Assembly (NCBI RefSeq): GCF_902167145.1
Contig: NC_050097.1
Location: forward strand, 142,873,982 to 142,937,981
Source: Zea mays
Lineage: Eukaryota; Streptophyta; Magnoliopsida; Poales; Poaceae
DNA: 64,000 nucleotides
Direction of reading: 5' to 3'
In this document: positions 1-9,866 of the stretch, one piece after another
Layout: every line of letters starts with the position of its first letter
How positions within the stretch are numbered: position 1 is the stretch's first letter
Program-made: the position numbers and the translations under genes
The notes under the pieces: generated by a model
The model's database searches: none
Seen by the model: only the letters and a program-made list of their open reading frames with translations
What the model was told of the DNA's origin: nothing

Positions 1-478
1 GAGCTTCTTCCTGGAACCGCCCCTATCTCTAAGAGAGCTGAGTTTCGAAGTCGGAGACTTTGTTTATCTGAAAGTGTCACCGATCAGAGGAGTCAGAAGA
101 TTCGGAGTCAAAGGCAAGCTAGCACCCCGCTACATTGGTCCGTATCAAATTCTCTCAAAGCGTGGAGAAGTGGCTTATCAGCTCAGTTTGCCAGAGAATT
201 TGTCTGCTGTGCATAATGTCTTTCATGTGTCTCAATTGAAGAAGTGCTTGCGTGTGCCAGAAGAGCAGTTGCCAGTGGAAGGTCTGGAAGTCCAGGAGGA
301 CTTGACCTATGTTGAGAAGCCAGCTCAGATCCTTGAGGTTGCAGACAGAGTCACCCGAAGGAAGACCATCAGAATGTGCAAAGTCAGATGGAATCACCAC
401 TCTGAGGAAGAAGCAACCTGGGAGCGTGAAGATGATCTGATGGCCAAGTACCCGGAGCTCTTTGCTAGCCAGCCCTGA
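1..478 (+). pseudogene. Deleted pol remnant: protease/RT linker fused to integrase C-terminus and chromodomain
   Basis: Bases 1-39 match the protease-RT linker of A2 (59875-59913). From base 40 the sequence matches A2 from 62250 onward, so RT, RNase H and the integrase catalytic core are missing. What remains encodes the integrase GPY/F module ([13 protein letters not shown], then [16 protein letters not shown]) and a C-terminal chromodomain ending in EEATWEREDDL, with a TGA stop at 476-478. Chromodomains of this type bind modified histone H3 tails and steer integration into heterochromatin (family knowledge). The fragment cannot encode an active polymerase. The junction sits in a 9-bp direct repeat, AAGAGAGCT, at 31-39. 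Confidence 0.88.
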
Positions 479-498
479 ATCTCGAGGGCGAGATTCTT

Positions 499-512
499 TT
501 AAGGGGGATAGG
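499..512 (+). other. Polypurine tract of A1
   Basis: Purine-rich TTAAGGGGGATAGG lies directly before the LTR start and would prime plus-strand DNA synthesis. It is preceded by CGAGATTCTTT, a string also present before the 3' LTRs of A2 and, slightly changed, of T1. Confidence 0.85.
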
Positions 513-516
513 TTTG

Positions 517-579
517 TAACGCCCCGAATTTTGCAGTTGAATTTTTTTCTTTTCTTTACTCGCCAAAATTCGGGCGTTA
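517..579 (+). other. Hairpin at the start of the A-family LTR
   Basis: The left arm TAACGCCCCGAATTTTG (517-533) is complementary to CAAAATTCGGGCGTTA (564-579), giving 16 pairs with one bulged C and a pyrimidine-rich loop of 30 bases. It starts two bases inside the LTR. It is conserved in the A2 LTRs. Confidence 0.9.
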
Positions 580-660
580 CCTTTTCCTTTTCTTTTTCCC
601 CTCGCTAAACCTTGACCTTTTCCAAAGTTCTAGCGGGATTCGGTTTGGAATTCCCGTACG

Positions 661-668
661 TATAAAAA
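661..668 (+). promoter_or_regulatory. Candidate LTR TATA box (A1)
   Basis: TATAAAAA lies 147 bp into the LTR, followed by CCTAAATAC. Transcription would begin about 30 bp downstream and define the U3/R boundary. Both A2 LTRs have TAAGAAAAA at this place instead. Confidence 0.55.
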
Positions 669-839
669 CCCTAAATACTTTATGTTGTTTGATGCACCAT
701 GCCGCCCTTGCATTTCTTTTGATTGCTTTGAAAGCGCAATTGCATTCATGTAGAAAGATCGGATTTCGAAAATGTGGAGAAGATCTTTTCTTTCTTTTTT
801 CTCCCTCTCTTTTTCTCTCCTTTCTTTTTCTCTCTCTCC

Positions 840-1385
840 CGCGCCGTGGGCCGACCCCGGCCGGCCCAGCCGCCCCTGGCGCCCCCTTTGGGCCCAAAAA
901 GCCCATGCCGCCCCCCCCTCCCTTTATTTTCCCCAAAACCCCCCAATCCCTCTCCCTCTCTCTCATTTTCTCTCCCTCTCCCTAAGCCGCCGCCCCTACC
1001 CCTGCCCTAAGCCGCCGCCGCCCCCTGCCCAACCGCCGCCCTCGGCCGCCCCTGCCGCCGGCCGCCCCTCGCCGTCGCGCCCCTCCCCGGTGAGCTCCCC
1101 CCTCCCCCTCTCCTCCCTCCCCCATCCCCTCTCCCCTTTCCCCATGGCCGGTTCGGCCGCCTCCCTGCCCGCCGGCTCGGCCGCCCCCCGCGCCGCCCCC
1201 TGCCCCGCCGGTTCGGCCGCCCCACGGCCGGCTCGGCCGCCCCCTGCACCGCCCCCTGCCCCGCCGGTTCGGCCGCCCCCTGCCCCGCCGGTTCGGCCGC
1301 CCCGCCCTCGCCAGCTCGGCCGCCCCTGCGCGCCCCGCCTAGGGCCGGTTCAACCGCCCTAGGGCCGGTTCAACCGCCCCCCCCC
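840..1385 (+). repeat. GC-rich low-complexity leader of the A LTR
   Basis: This stretch is dominated by GCCGCCCC/CCGGTTCGGCC motifs and ends in a C run (about 1375-1388), then T-rich and ATTTT-rich sequence. A consensus-like splice donor, CCCCG/GTGAGC, sits at 1089/1090, and A2 has CCG/GTGAGC at 54400/54401. The lengths of the repeat tracts differ between copies. I read it as untranslated leader plus the start of an LTR intron, not as coding sequence. Confidence 0.6.
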
Positions 1386-1815
1386 CCCTTCTGTTTTTTT
1401 TATTTTTTTTATTTTATTTTATTTACTTTCTGTGATCATAATTACTGTATTTTAAGTAGGTTAATCACTGTTCATGCTATGGGAAAATAGGAAGTTTAAT
1501 TTAAAATTCCGTTATGCTATCGATTCACGTAGTTAATTGTTTACCCTGTGCAATGTTGATCAACTAAAAGTGATTAGGTTTCCATCAGTATATATAAACA
1601 TATATAACAGAATTATTTTGTTAAAAACCAATTGTGTCATTAGTGCATAAGATTTAACCCCCTGCGAGACCTTTCCCCGTTTCTTTCTAACCATAACAAA
1701 TGCGTTATCGAATGTCATACTTGATGCATATTCGCTTTATTTGTTATCTTGTATGGTGTACTGTTCTTTTGTATTAAATATGTGGATGTATGTATGTATG
1801 TTTGCGCTCGCCTAG

Positions 1816-1884
1816 AGAACGATCCGGTCGAAGAGCCCGAGGAATTCGCAGGAGAAGCCCCTGAGCAGCAGTCGTTTGGTGGAG
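1816..1884 (+). other. LTR-embedded exon-like acidic frame (exon 2), A1
   Basis: Sixty-nine bases bounded by an acceptor-like CCTAG on the left and a GC-type donor AG/GCAAGT on the right. One frame is open and acidic (NDPVEEPEEFAGEAPEQQ). The segment begins by completing a codon (two bases) and ends one base into the next. T1 LTRs have a segment in the same place with the same boundary phases. No ATG lies in it or in a phase-compatible upstream frame, so translation is unproven. Confidence 0.45.
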
Positions 1885-2858
1885 GCAAGTGTCCTTTGAC
1901 CTATCTATGTCCTATTCATTCTTTAATTCACCTCCCGCATTACACATTTATACCTAAGGATTGACTAGCTTTTGTTATCCATGTCCTTGTTTACCTACTT
2001 GGGTCGGATTATTATTACTTAGTCTGATGCTATTGCTCAACTCTAATCAATGAACATGATGTGATTATCTATGATACGCTGTTTTCCCGTTCTTCTTTAT
2101 GATTATACTTGTGGTTTTCAAGGGGACTCGAGCGGTTTCTCGAGTGCCTCTCCGTAAGGACCTGTTCTATGGATGACCGCCCGGGAAAACAGTGCAACCA
2201 TGAGGGTGGAATGGGGTGCCCTTAGCTGAATAATTAGAGGATCCGGGGTGTAGTTCACTTAGCCGTCGTGCCGTCAATGGGGCTCGGTGTATGCGGCTCG
2301 CTCTGCCAAGTTTGGGTTCGCCCCTTGGGGAGGAGTGCGGTGCATTTAGGAAACCTAACGGGTGGCTACAGCCCCGGGGAATCTTTGTAAAGGCTTCGTA
2401 GTGAATCCCTGGCCATTCACCTCGGGAGTGAATAAGGGTCTTGCAAGCCCGGGCCAGAGAGGGAATCACGGCTTGTGGGTAAAGTGCACAACCTCTGCAG
2501 AGTGTTATGAAACTGATATATCAGCCGTGCTCGCGGTTATGAGCGGCCAAGGGAGCTCCAGAGATTAGTGATACTTGATCAGAGACATTGTGGTACAGGT
2601 GGTTATGAGATTGATGGTTCTGGTTATGATTATGGTGCTGGTAAGTGGTATTCTTTCCGTTTGGAAAGGGTACATCGGGTTAATAACTTGGGTTAATGCT
2701 AAAACTTGGCTTTCTACTAGTAAGTAATAACCTGACCAACTAAAAGCAACTGCTTGACTTATCCCCACATAAAGCTAGTCCACTACAGCCAAACAGGATA
2801 CTTGCTGAGTATGTTGATGTGTACTCACCCTTGCTCTACACACCAAACCCCCCCCCAG

Positions 2859-2944
2859 GTTGTCAGCATTGCAACCACTGCTCAGGAGAAGATGAAGCTG
2901 TGGAAGGAGACTTCCAGGAGTTCCAAGATTACGACGAGTTCTAG
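2859..2944 (+). other. LTR-embedded exon-like frame (exon 3) with stop, A1
   Basis: After a C-run acceptor (CCCCCCAG at 2851-2858) an 86-base open segment runs to TAG (2942-2944). Its frame is phase-compatible with exon 2 at 1816-1884. It reads CQHCNHC followed by an acidic tail ending DFQEFQDYDEF. The implied GC-AG intron is 974 bp. The same structure is seen in A2 (56112-56197), and an analogous one in T1. Confidence 0.45.
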
Positions 2945-3201
2945 GTGTGGGTTAGCGGCAACCCCCAGTCGGCTGCCTGTGAAGGCCGTGTTATCTACGT
3001 TTCTTTTCCGCACTTTGATTTATTGTAAGAACTATATGGACGTCTCAGACGTATGATGTAATCGACTATTTTCCCTTATTAATACCATTTTGAGCACTGT
3101 GTGATGATGTCCATATTATGTAACTGCTGTGTACGTGAATAACTGATCCTGGCACGTACATGGTTCGCATTCGGTTTGCCTTCTAAAAACCGGGTGTGAC
3201 A

Positions 3202-4653
3202 CACGCCTGGGGTGGTAGCCTTGGCGCACCTTCTCGTTGAGGTGGGCTCGACGGTTACGGTGATGGTGCTCGTTACCGAGGCGTTCCTGGGCCGCAGGCG
3301 CTGTGTTGCGCGTGCGCCCGGTGTGGACCGAGGCTTCCCGCATGAATCGGGAAGTCGCGGCACGATGCTCCGAGGGGTACCCCTGCCTTCGGGAGGCAGA
3401 GCTTTCGGCCCGTCGGACCGTGGCATCCTCTAGGAGATTCTTGAGCTCTCCCTAGATACGCCGCCCTTCGGTGGTTGATGGCTCCGGCATCGCGCGGAGA
3501 AGTATTGCCGCTGCAGCCAGGTTCTGGCCGACCCCACTGGAAGCCGGTGGCGGCCTTGCCCTGACATCGTCGGCGATGCGGTTCTGGGTGCCCTGGGGTA
3601 GATGACGCACTTCTCCGGCCAGAGCTTGGCCTGCCCATTCCTGCCCGATGTTCCGCCGGAATGGCTCAAGTGTTCCTGCTCCCTCGTCGAGCCTGGCCTG
3701 CATCTCGCGGATTTGCTCGAGTTGTATGTCCTGACCCCCCGCAGGGACTGGGACCACAGCTAGCTCCCAAAGGATGTCAACGCGAGGCGCATGCCTAGGG
3801 GGATCACCGTTTTCCGGTATACCAAGATGGTTGCCTTCGCCGGGACCCCCTAGATCGACATGGAAACATTCGTGACTTGGGCCGTAGTCCTCGTCGCCGA
3901 AGCTGCGGCTACCGTCGGAGCAATCGGAAAGGTAGTAGTCGCATGCGGTCATGAAGTCCCGCATGGCACTGGGGTTACCAAGTCCGGAGAAATCCCAACA
4001 AAAGTCGGGCTCGTCATCTTCCTCGGAGCCCGAGGGCCCGTAGGTCGAGACGGCTGTCAGCCAGTCCCAGGGTGACCGCACACCGTACCCCGGAGGGTTT
4101 GGACACGCCTCTATGAAGGCTTCCACCGAAGCGAAGTTGTTTGGTGGGTCGAGGCTGAATCCAAAAGGCACGAGATGGAATCGGTCGGTACCTCTTGATC
4201 GACGGGCAGTGACGAAGTCGCGTCAGGGGCAGACTGCACCGTCGTCTCGGGTATGAGGGTGACGCCCAGCAAGTCCTTTGCGAGTGTGCTGGCGTCGTCC
4301 GTCCGCTTGGAGTTGGCGTGTTGCAGGGAAATGGCGCTCGTCTTCGTCTCAGACGCGAGGTCGATGCCCGACGTGTCCCCCGTTGGGGCGCCGGCGCCGT
4401 CAACTCGCTCAACAGCCGACGAGGTGTCGCCTCCTGCTTGGCCTTGGTTGCCCCGCCTCCTCCTCCGTCGACGGGGGAGGCGACGGGACAAACCCGAATG
4501 TTGCTCTTCCGCCATGTGGGGAAGACGTCGTCGATTCCGCCGCCGTCGGGCGGGTTGTCGGCCGCCATTGTCGCCGTCGCACGGCGGGGGAAGGAGTATC
4601 ATGTCGTAGCTGCCGTAGAGGGACATGAACTCGAGACTCCCGAAACGGAGCAC
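3202..4653 (-). pseudogene. H gag N-terminal part, broken
   Basis: Two overlapping minus-strand frames (4653-4111 and 4171-3452) together give a proline-, arginine- and acidic-rich N-terminal gag region, typical of the long, low-complexity gag leader of Huck-type elements. A frame change is needed near 4150-4170 to pass from one frame to the next. After a stop at 3452 a further frame, rich in Arg and His (NEHHHRNRRAHLNEKVRQGY), continues to 3202, where A1 begins. No retrotrans_gag core or zinc knuckle is present, because the insertion cut them away. The start is uncertain. Confidence 0.65.
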
Positions 4654-4730
4654 CGTCCCGGGCTAGAAAGGTTGCTGGAGACTACCCATCTGGAGCTTGA
4701 CGGGAAGTTGTTCGTCAACACGTAGCAGGC

Positions 4731-4748
4731 CCCTACCTGGCGCGCCAA
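4731..4748 (-). other. Primer-binding site of H
   Basis: On the minus strand TTGGCGCGCCAGGTAGGGG begins a few bases after the LTR end at 4756. The same string follows the LTR of G3 (18502-18520), so the two elements share a primer class. I do not assign the tRNA. Confidence 0.75.
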
Positions 4749-5032
4749 CTATCGGTGTTTCGACCTCGGGGGGTCCCTGGACCGACGAGTAAACTGTCGC
4801 CGCGTGCCCCAGCCCAGATGGGTCGGCGCGAGACGGAGCGCGAAGGGGAGAAACCGGAGGGAGACAGGCGTAAAGGGGAAGCCCGCGGCCTTCGTGTTTG
4901 TCCCGCGCCCAGGTCGGGTGCGCTTGCAGTAGGGGGTTACAAGCGTCCGCGTAGGAGAGAGCGAGAGGCTTATGCGCGCCGTCCTGTTCCCCCGCGCGGC
5001 CAACCTCCTCGTAAGGGAACCCTGGACCTTCC

Positions 5033-5039
5033 TTTTATA
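5033..5039 (-). promoter_or_regulatory. H LTR TATA box within an inverted repeat
   Basis: The minus strand reads CCTATAAAAGGAAGG. Flanking arms CCTGGACCTTCCTT (5021-5034) and AAGGAGAGGGTCCAGG (5045-5060) are complementary apart from a two-base bulge, so the TATA lies at the loop. Confidence 0.7.
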
Positions 5040-5399
5040 GGCGTAAGGAGAGGGTCCAGGTGTACAATGGGGAGTGTAGCAATGTGCTAACATGTCTAGC
5101 AGAGAGGAGCTAGCGCCCTAAGTACATGCCATCGTGGCAGCTAGAGAGGTTTTGGCACCCTATTCATGTGATGTCGTGGCCGTCGGAGGAGCGTTGGAGC
5201 CTTGCGGAAGGACAGCTGTTGGGGGCTGTCGAGTCCTTGTTGACGTCTCCTTGCTTCCGTAAGGGGCTGAGAGCTGCTGTCGTCATGGAGCACGCGGGGC
5301 GCCATCATTATTTGTTTACCGGGGCGAGCCAGATGGGACGCTAGTCTTGTTCCCCGTAACCTGAGCTAGCTAGGGGTAGGGTAATGATGCCCCCCTGTG

Positions 5400-5740
5400 A
5401 CGTGGTCGGTCCGAGCCCTTGGTCGGGCGAGGCGAAGGCTCCTCCGAGGTCGAGGTCGAGTCTGTCTTCCGAGGTCGAGGTCGAGTCCGAGCCCTTGGTC
5501 GGGCGAGGCGGAGACCGTCGGCTGAGGCCAGGGCTGAGTCCGAGCCCTGGGGTCGGGCGAGGCGGAGTTCGTCATCTTCCGGAGCCGAGGCCGAGTCCGA
5601 GCCCTGGGGTCGGGCGAGGCAGAGTTCGTCGTCTTCCGGGGCCGAGGCCGGGTCCGAGCCCTGGGGTCGGGCGAGGCGGAGTTCGTCGTCTTCCAGGGCC
5701 GAGGCCGGGTCCGAGCCCTGGGGTCGGGCGAGGCGGAGCT
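5400..5740 (-). repeat. 57-bp tandem repeat in the H LTR
   Basis: CGAGCCCTGGGGTCGGGCGA recurs at 5541, 5598, 5655 and 5712, exactly 57 bases apart, with shorter decayed units to the left. Because 57 is divisible by three, a repeat-encoded frame stays open on both strands, which is an artefact rather than a gene. Confidence 0.9.
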
Positions 5741-6236
5741 TCCTATGGCGCCCGAGGCTGGACTTGGCTGCTGTCCGCCTCACTCTATCGAGCGGCACAG
5801 CAGTCGGAGCGACGCAGGCGGCGCTGTGCTCTTGTCAGGTCGGTCAGTGGAGCGGCGAAGTGACTACGGTCACTTCGGCTCTATCGACTGAGGGGCGCAC
5901 GTCAGGATAAGGTGTCAGGCCACCTCTTCATTAAATGCTCCTGCGATACGGTTGGTTGGCGTGGCGATCTGGCCAAGGTTGCTTCTTGGCGAAGACTGGG
6001 CCTCGGGCGAGCCGAAGGTGTGTCTGTCGCTTGAGGGGGTCTTCGGGCGAGACGTGAATCCTCTGGGGTCGGCTGCCCTTGCCCGAGACTGGGCTCGGGC
6101 AAGGCGAGGTCGTGTCCCTTGAGTGGACCGAGCCTTGACTTAATCGCACCCATCAGGCCTTTGCAGCTTTGTGCTGATGGGGGTTACCAGCTGAGATTAG
6201 GAGTCTTGGGTGTACCCCTAATTATGGTCCCCGACA

Positions 6237-6861
6237 ACATAATTGGACATCATCACGCATCACTCAAAGTAAATAGCGGAAAGGTACTTTATTACATCAA
6301 GATGTCCAAGACATCCACAGAGTCATTAACATAACATAGTCATTAACATTATCAAAGTGTGGAATACAAAACGTATCAGATAAGGCCTTCATAGGTAGTT
6401 GACTATGGGTTTGCCACTAACATAACTAAAACTCGTTGTAGTCCTGGAACTCCACAAAGTCCTCCATGTTGCCTGCATCTCCTCCTGAGCACAGAATACA
6501 GTGGGGATAACCTGGGGTGGGGTGGTTTTTAAAGCAAGGGTGAGTACACATCAACGTACTCAGCAAATATCCCGTTTGGCTAAAGTGGACTAGCTGTATG
6601 TGGAGATAAGGTTAAGCAGTTGCTTTTAGTTGGTCAACTATTTATTACTAATAATACAGCCAAAATTTAGTAATAAACCTAGTTTTTACCCAAATGTACT
6701 CCCTCCAAGAGAAAATACCAGAGATCATAATTATAACCATCATCATTAACCATCGTCATAAGAGTATCCAAAGTTCTTCTAATCAGAGAGGATCTCAAGG
6801 CTGCTCTTAACCGTGAGCACGACTGATATACCAGTTTCTAACGCTCTGCAGAGGTTGCACA
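6237..6861 (-). repeat. B: chromovirus-type LTR, 3' portion (first segment)
   Basis: On the minus strand this matches, with clear divergence, the 3' third of the A-family LTR. Shared blocks include the ACATAATTGGACATCATCACGC region, the CTCCTGAGCACAG region, and the GAGTACACATCAACGTACTCAGC region. About the last 85 bases of the LTR are missing because H inserted there. B is interrupted at 6861 by Z and resumes at 14081. No coding sequence is present. Confidence 0.8.
6857..6861. repeat. Target-site duplication of Z (left copy)
   Basis: GCACA directly precedes the Z LTR and is repeated at 14076-14080 directly after the other LTR. Confidence 0.9.
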
Positions 6862-7548
6862 TGTTGGGCACTTGTTCTCAAAAGCTATAGATCAAGAACA
6901 AGGCAACACAAATGTTAATGATTAAAGACCTTCGTCCTTCGTAACATTATTTCCTTTTGGATATAATGATCTTCGGACGAATGTCATGAAGGACGTATCT
7001 TCATTATTTCAATATGCAAAAATATAAACATGGACATATGAAACGCAGAAAGAACATGAATAATCATTTTAAATCATCAGATTATTCATATTATCATTAT
7101 ATAATCATGAACAAGCATTAATGATATTTAAATTACATTTATACCTTCGGCTTGACATAAGGTAAAAATCCTTCGAGAGTGACGTGCGAGTGATTACAAG
7201 TCAGCGTGAACAGTACGGTGTTACTGTTCATCTATTTATAGGCACAGGACACAGCCTAGGCAAAATTACATCTATGTCCCTGACATTTACTATTAGCCAA
7301 AAGATAAGTTGTCGAGGACTAAGCAGTCTTTTCCTATTAGGTCGGTTTCATTCTCCACCATCGTCCTTGTGCTAAGCCAAAGCTTCCCCATCCATAGCTT
7401 CGGAGTCGGTCCATCCTTTTTCCAAATCATGCTTTTCATACCATGCATGCCTTAAACTTAAAGCCGAAGCTTCCTGTGACAGTATACCATACTGGAAAAC
7501 ATGTTAGTTGTGTTTTTGAGGACCTTCGGAAGATGAAGGCCCTCAACT
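6862..7548 (-). repeat. Z 3' LTR (687 bp)
   Basis: It matches 13394-14075 along its whole length. On the plus strand it starts TGTTGGGCAC. Its other end reads CTCAACT where the partner ends CCCAACA, so the terminal dinucleotide next to the internal region is mutated. The minus-strand TATA (CTATAAATAG) is at 7232-7241. Confidence 0.92.
7232..7241 (-). promoter_or_regulatory. Z 3' LTR TATA box
   Basis: The minus strand reads CTATAAATAG followed by ATGAACAGTAAC. The identical motif occurs at 13758-13767 in the 5' LTR, where it would drive the gag transcript. Confidence 0.75.
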
Positions 7549-7707
7549 GTAGCCCCTCACAGTATTAATTTGTTTTTGCTTCTAACAAATTCAGACTGCG
7601 ACGTGAATGAAGGTCTTTTGCAAAAGGTCCGAAAAAACACCTTCCCTTCGCTAGAATAGCGAAAGTCAATGACAAATGGGGCCCACCAAGTTGTGATGCT
7701 CTAGGCA

Positions 7708-7716
7708 TATAAATAG
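7708..7716 (+). promoter_or_regulatory. Candidate promoter of the antisense gene in Z
   Basis: TATAAATAG on the plus strand lies about 140 bp before the first ATG (7857) of the antisense gene. It is in the internal region, about 160 bp beyond the 3' LTR, so the gene would have its own promoter and not use the LTR. The stretch 7549-7856 otherwise shows only leader sequence. Confidence 0.6.
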
Positions 7717-9866
7717 AAACCTGCAGTGATGGCATTTGCTATGCTTTTCAGTTGCTTGTGCTATTGTTTCAAGCTTGAAATTTCTAGCTGTCAGATCTTG
7801 CTTGATTTGTGTGCTTCATCATTTGCACAAGTGTTCGCTATACATCTAAAGAGAAGATGTCTGAGGAGAAGAAGATTGCGGACCCTGACCTAGCTGGGTT
7901 TACGAAGCAATGGAAAAGACAAACACAGAAAAGATTACGAATGAAATATTAGCTGGGCTGTCTGAGGATACTGATGATAGCGATGACTTCGATGTGGAAA
8001 GCGATAATGAAGATGCCGAAGATCGGCCCTGGCGACCAAGTCATACCATCTTCAGAAAGTCATCCATCAAACAAAGTCAAATTGATACCATGAAGGGAAG
8101 ATACTTTCGTGACATGTCTATTGTGAGAGTTGGGGGAGACAGTGCCGCCCCTGCACCCGAGGAAGATGAAGTTGTTGTTTACAGAAGCTTCATGAAAGCA
8201 GGCCTTCGGTTCCCATTGAGCAAATTTTTGGTTGAAGTTTTGAAAACTTTTGAGATATTTCTTCATCAAATTACTCCCGAAGCTATAATTAGGATGGGTA
8301 TTTTTGTCTGGGCTGTGAGAAGTCAAGGGCTAGAACCAAGCGCAAAGTGCTTCTACAACATGCACGAACTACTGTACGAGACGAAGGCCACTGGAAAAGA
8401 GCAATATCACAATAACTTCGGTTGTTATGGCTTCGTTCCTCGTTTTGATGTAAGCTACCTAGTTCCAACATTTCAAAAAAGGTGGCACAGGGCCTAGATG
8501 GAGGAATGGTTTTATGTTAAGAATAATATGATTGAATGAGAGGATATAAAGGGGATTATCCAACGCTCTATCTGGTCTTGCTTCGGCCTCCGAAGGCCGA
8601 CTACTGCGCTTGAGAATGATACCGAAGCATGCCAGAAGGCCTTCAACAATGTTTGTGCCTTCATTGGCACAAGAGACCTAGTTCAGGAGCACATAGCTTA
8701 CAGAGTATGGCCGCTTGTGAATGAATGGGAGATGCCGAAGGAAGTTGCTGCTGGGTCTAGCCAAGGTGGACTGGTTTACTTGAAATACACTTTTAGATAT
8801 AGAGACCGGTTTGACGAGCCAAATGATGAGTGGTTGATCAGTATAGAGGCAACCAGTGATGAATTGCTTGGGGCATACCGAGGGCCGAAGATGATGCAAT
8901 AACCTTGGCCTTCGGAGGACGGGGCAAGAAAAGGTTGAACAGAGTTTTTGATGTCATTGGCTTTGTGTACCCGGACTACACCTATCCCTCGCGAAAGCAG
9001 GGAAAGAAAAGGAAAATTGTCGCTTCGGCCATCTCTGTTGTGCCGAAGGGCAAAAAGATCAAGGTCTTAACGCACCGGCCAAGATACATTGAAACGGCCA
9101 TAGTGCCAAGGCTTAGGGAAGGGACATCTTCCACTGCTGAGGCATAACAGACTGAATTGCCGAAGGCTCCTGCAGTCAGGCTAGTCAAAACACCAAAACA
9201 TGGTGCCGGTTCCAAAGAAGAGGCGGTCAAAGAGCCAGAGCTAGGGAAAGCAATAGCGCAGCCAGAAATCTTGAGCCCACCAACAGAGGCAGAATTGCCG
9301 AAGGTTGCAAAGGCTCCCGCAACAACTCCCAAGAGGAGAAGAATGGCTAGCGTGCTAGATGCTGTCATGAAGACGACAAGGGCATTGACTCCTGCCCCCG
9401 CGAAAAAGGTTGCCAAAACTGCTACGACTCGTGCTGAAACCGAAGCTGGGCCCTCAATGCCCATGGAGGCAGAGCCTGCTGCAACTGAGCAGAGAGCTAA
9501 GCAATAATCTCCAGATATTGGCATGGCCCTTGAGAAGAAGGATGCACCCGAAAAAGCTAAATCTCCTATTCTCGAAGCACTGTCTGAGGATTTTGACTTT
9601 ATTATTCGACATGCTTCGGGAAAAAAATATCTGAAGAAGAAATCATGGAAGCCAAACACTACGCCCGGGAACTGAAATACCCGAAGGGGGCCTTGGTCTA
9701 CAACGGCACGGACGAAGATGATTTCCTATATTGCCTTCCAGACAACAAGGAAATATCCATCTGCCGGGAGATGGCCAAAAATATGGGATTTCCGAAGCTT
9801 GAAGCTGGCCTCTCCGCCATGTCAAAGGATGACCTCGCAGATAGCCTTGCATACAACAGTCTAAAG

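Larger units (their letters stand above)
1..3201 (+). mobile_element. A1: 3' part of Del/Tekay-type chromodomain LTR retrotransposon
   Basis: This is the right-hand end of a Ty3/gypsy element whose left part lies outside the window. It shows a pol remnant ending in a chromodomain, a polypurine tract, and a complete 2.69-kb LTR that starts TGTAACGCCCC and ends GGTGTGACA. Its LTR and pol match A2 (53839 onward) closely, so both belong to one family. It interrupts the gag of the Huck-like element H, which resumes at 3202; the expected target duplication would be CACGC (3202-3206), but the left copy is off-window. The internal region carries a large deletion (see findings). The lineage call is from the integrase GPY/F and chromodomain C-terminus; the family name is not established. 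Confidence 0.9.
515..3201 (+). repeat. A1 3' LTR (complete, 2687 bp)
   Basis: The LTR begins TGTAACGCCCCG and ends CCGGGTGTGACA, with TG...CA termini. The same sequence recurs at 53839-56452 and 62725-64000 (A2) and, reverse-complemented and truncated, at 52789-53838 (A3). It contains a terminal hairpin (517-579), a TATA box (661-668), a GC-rich low-complexity leader (about 840-1380), an AT-rich stretch (1380-1800), and two exon-like open segments (1816-1884 and 2859-2944). Long frames in the GC-rich leader differ between copies and are not credible genes. Confidence 0.95.
3202..6236 (-). mobile_element. H: 5' part of a Huck-like Ty3/gypsy (Tat lineage) element
   Basis: Read on the minus strand this fragment has a complete 5' LTR (6236 to 4756), a primer-binding site, and the beginning of gag, cut at 3202 by insertion of A1. 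The LTR begins TGTCGGGGACCATAATTAGG, which I recall as the start of maize Huck and related families; that name is memory, not a search. Its right end abuts B at 6237, where B resumes with ACATAATTGG; ACATA is the likely target duplication, with the other copy off-window. The rest of H lies to the left of the window. Confidence 0.85.
4756..6236 (-). repeat. H 5' LTR (1481 bp)
   Basis: On the minus strand it starts TGTCGGGGACC at 6236 and ends CGAAACA at 4756. It includes a TATA box (5033-5039) inside an imperfect inverted repeat and a GC-rich block of 57-bp tandem repeats (5400-5740). It has no second copy in the window for comparison. Confidence 0.88.

Noticed and set aside
772..1362. 196-aa Pro/Ser-rich frame in the A1 LTR
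   Set aside because: Low-complexity sequence. The frame is not kept in A2, where repeat lengths differ by numbers not divisible by three.
5370..5863. Long repeat-encoded frames on both strands (LARPQGSDPASA repeats on minus)
   Set aside because: They arise because the tandem unit is exactly 57 bp and GC-rich, so every frame stays open. They lie in the U3/R part of the Huck-like LTR.
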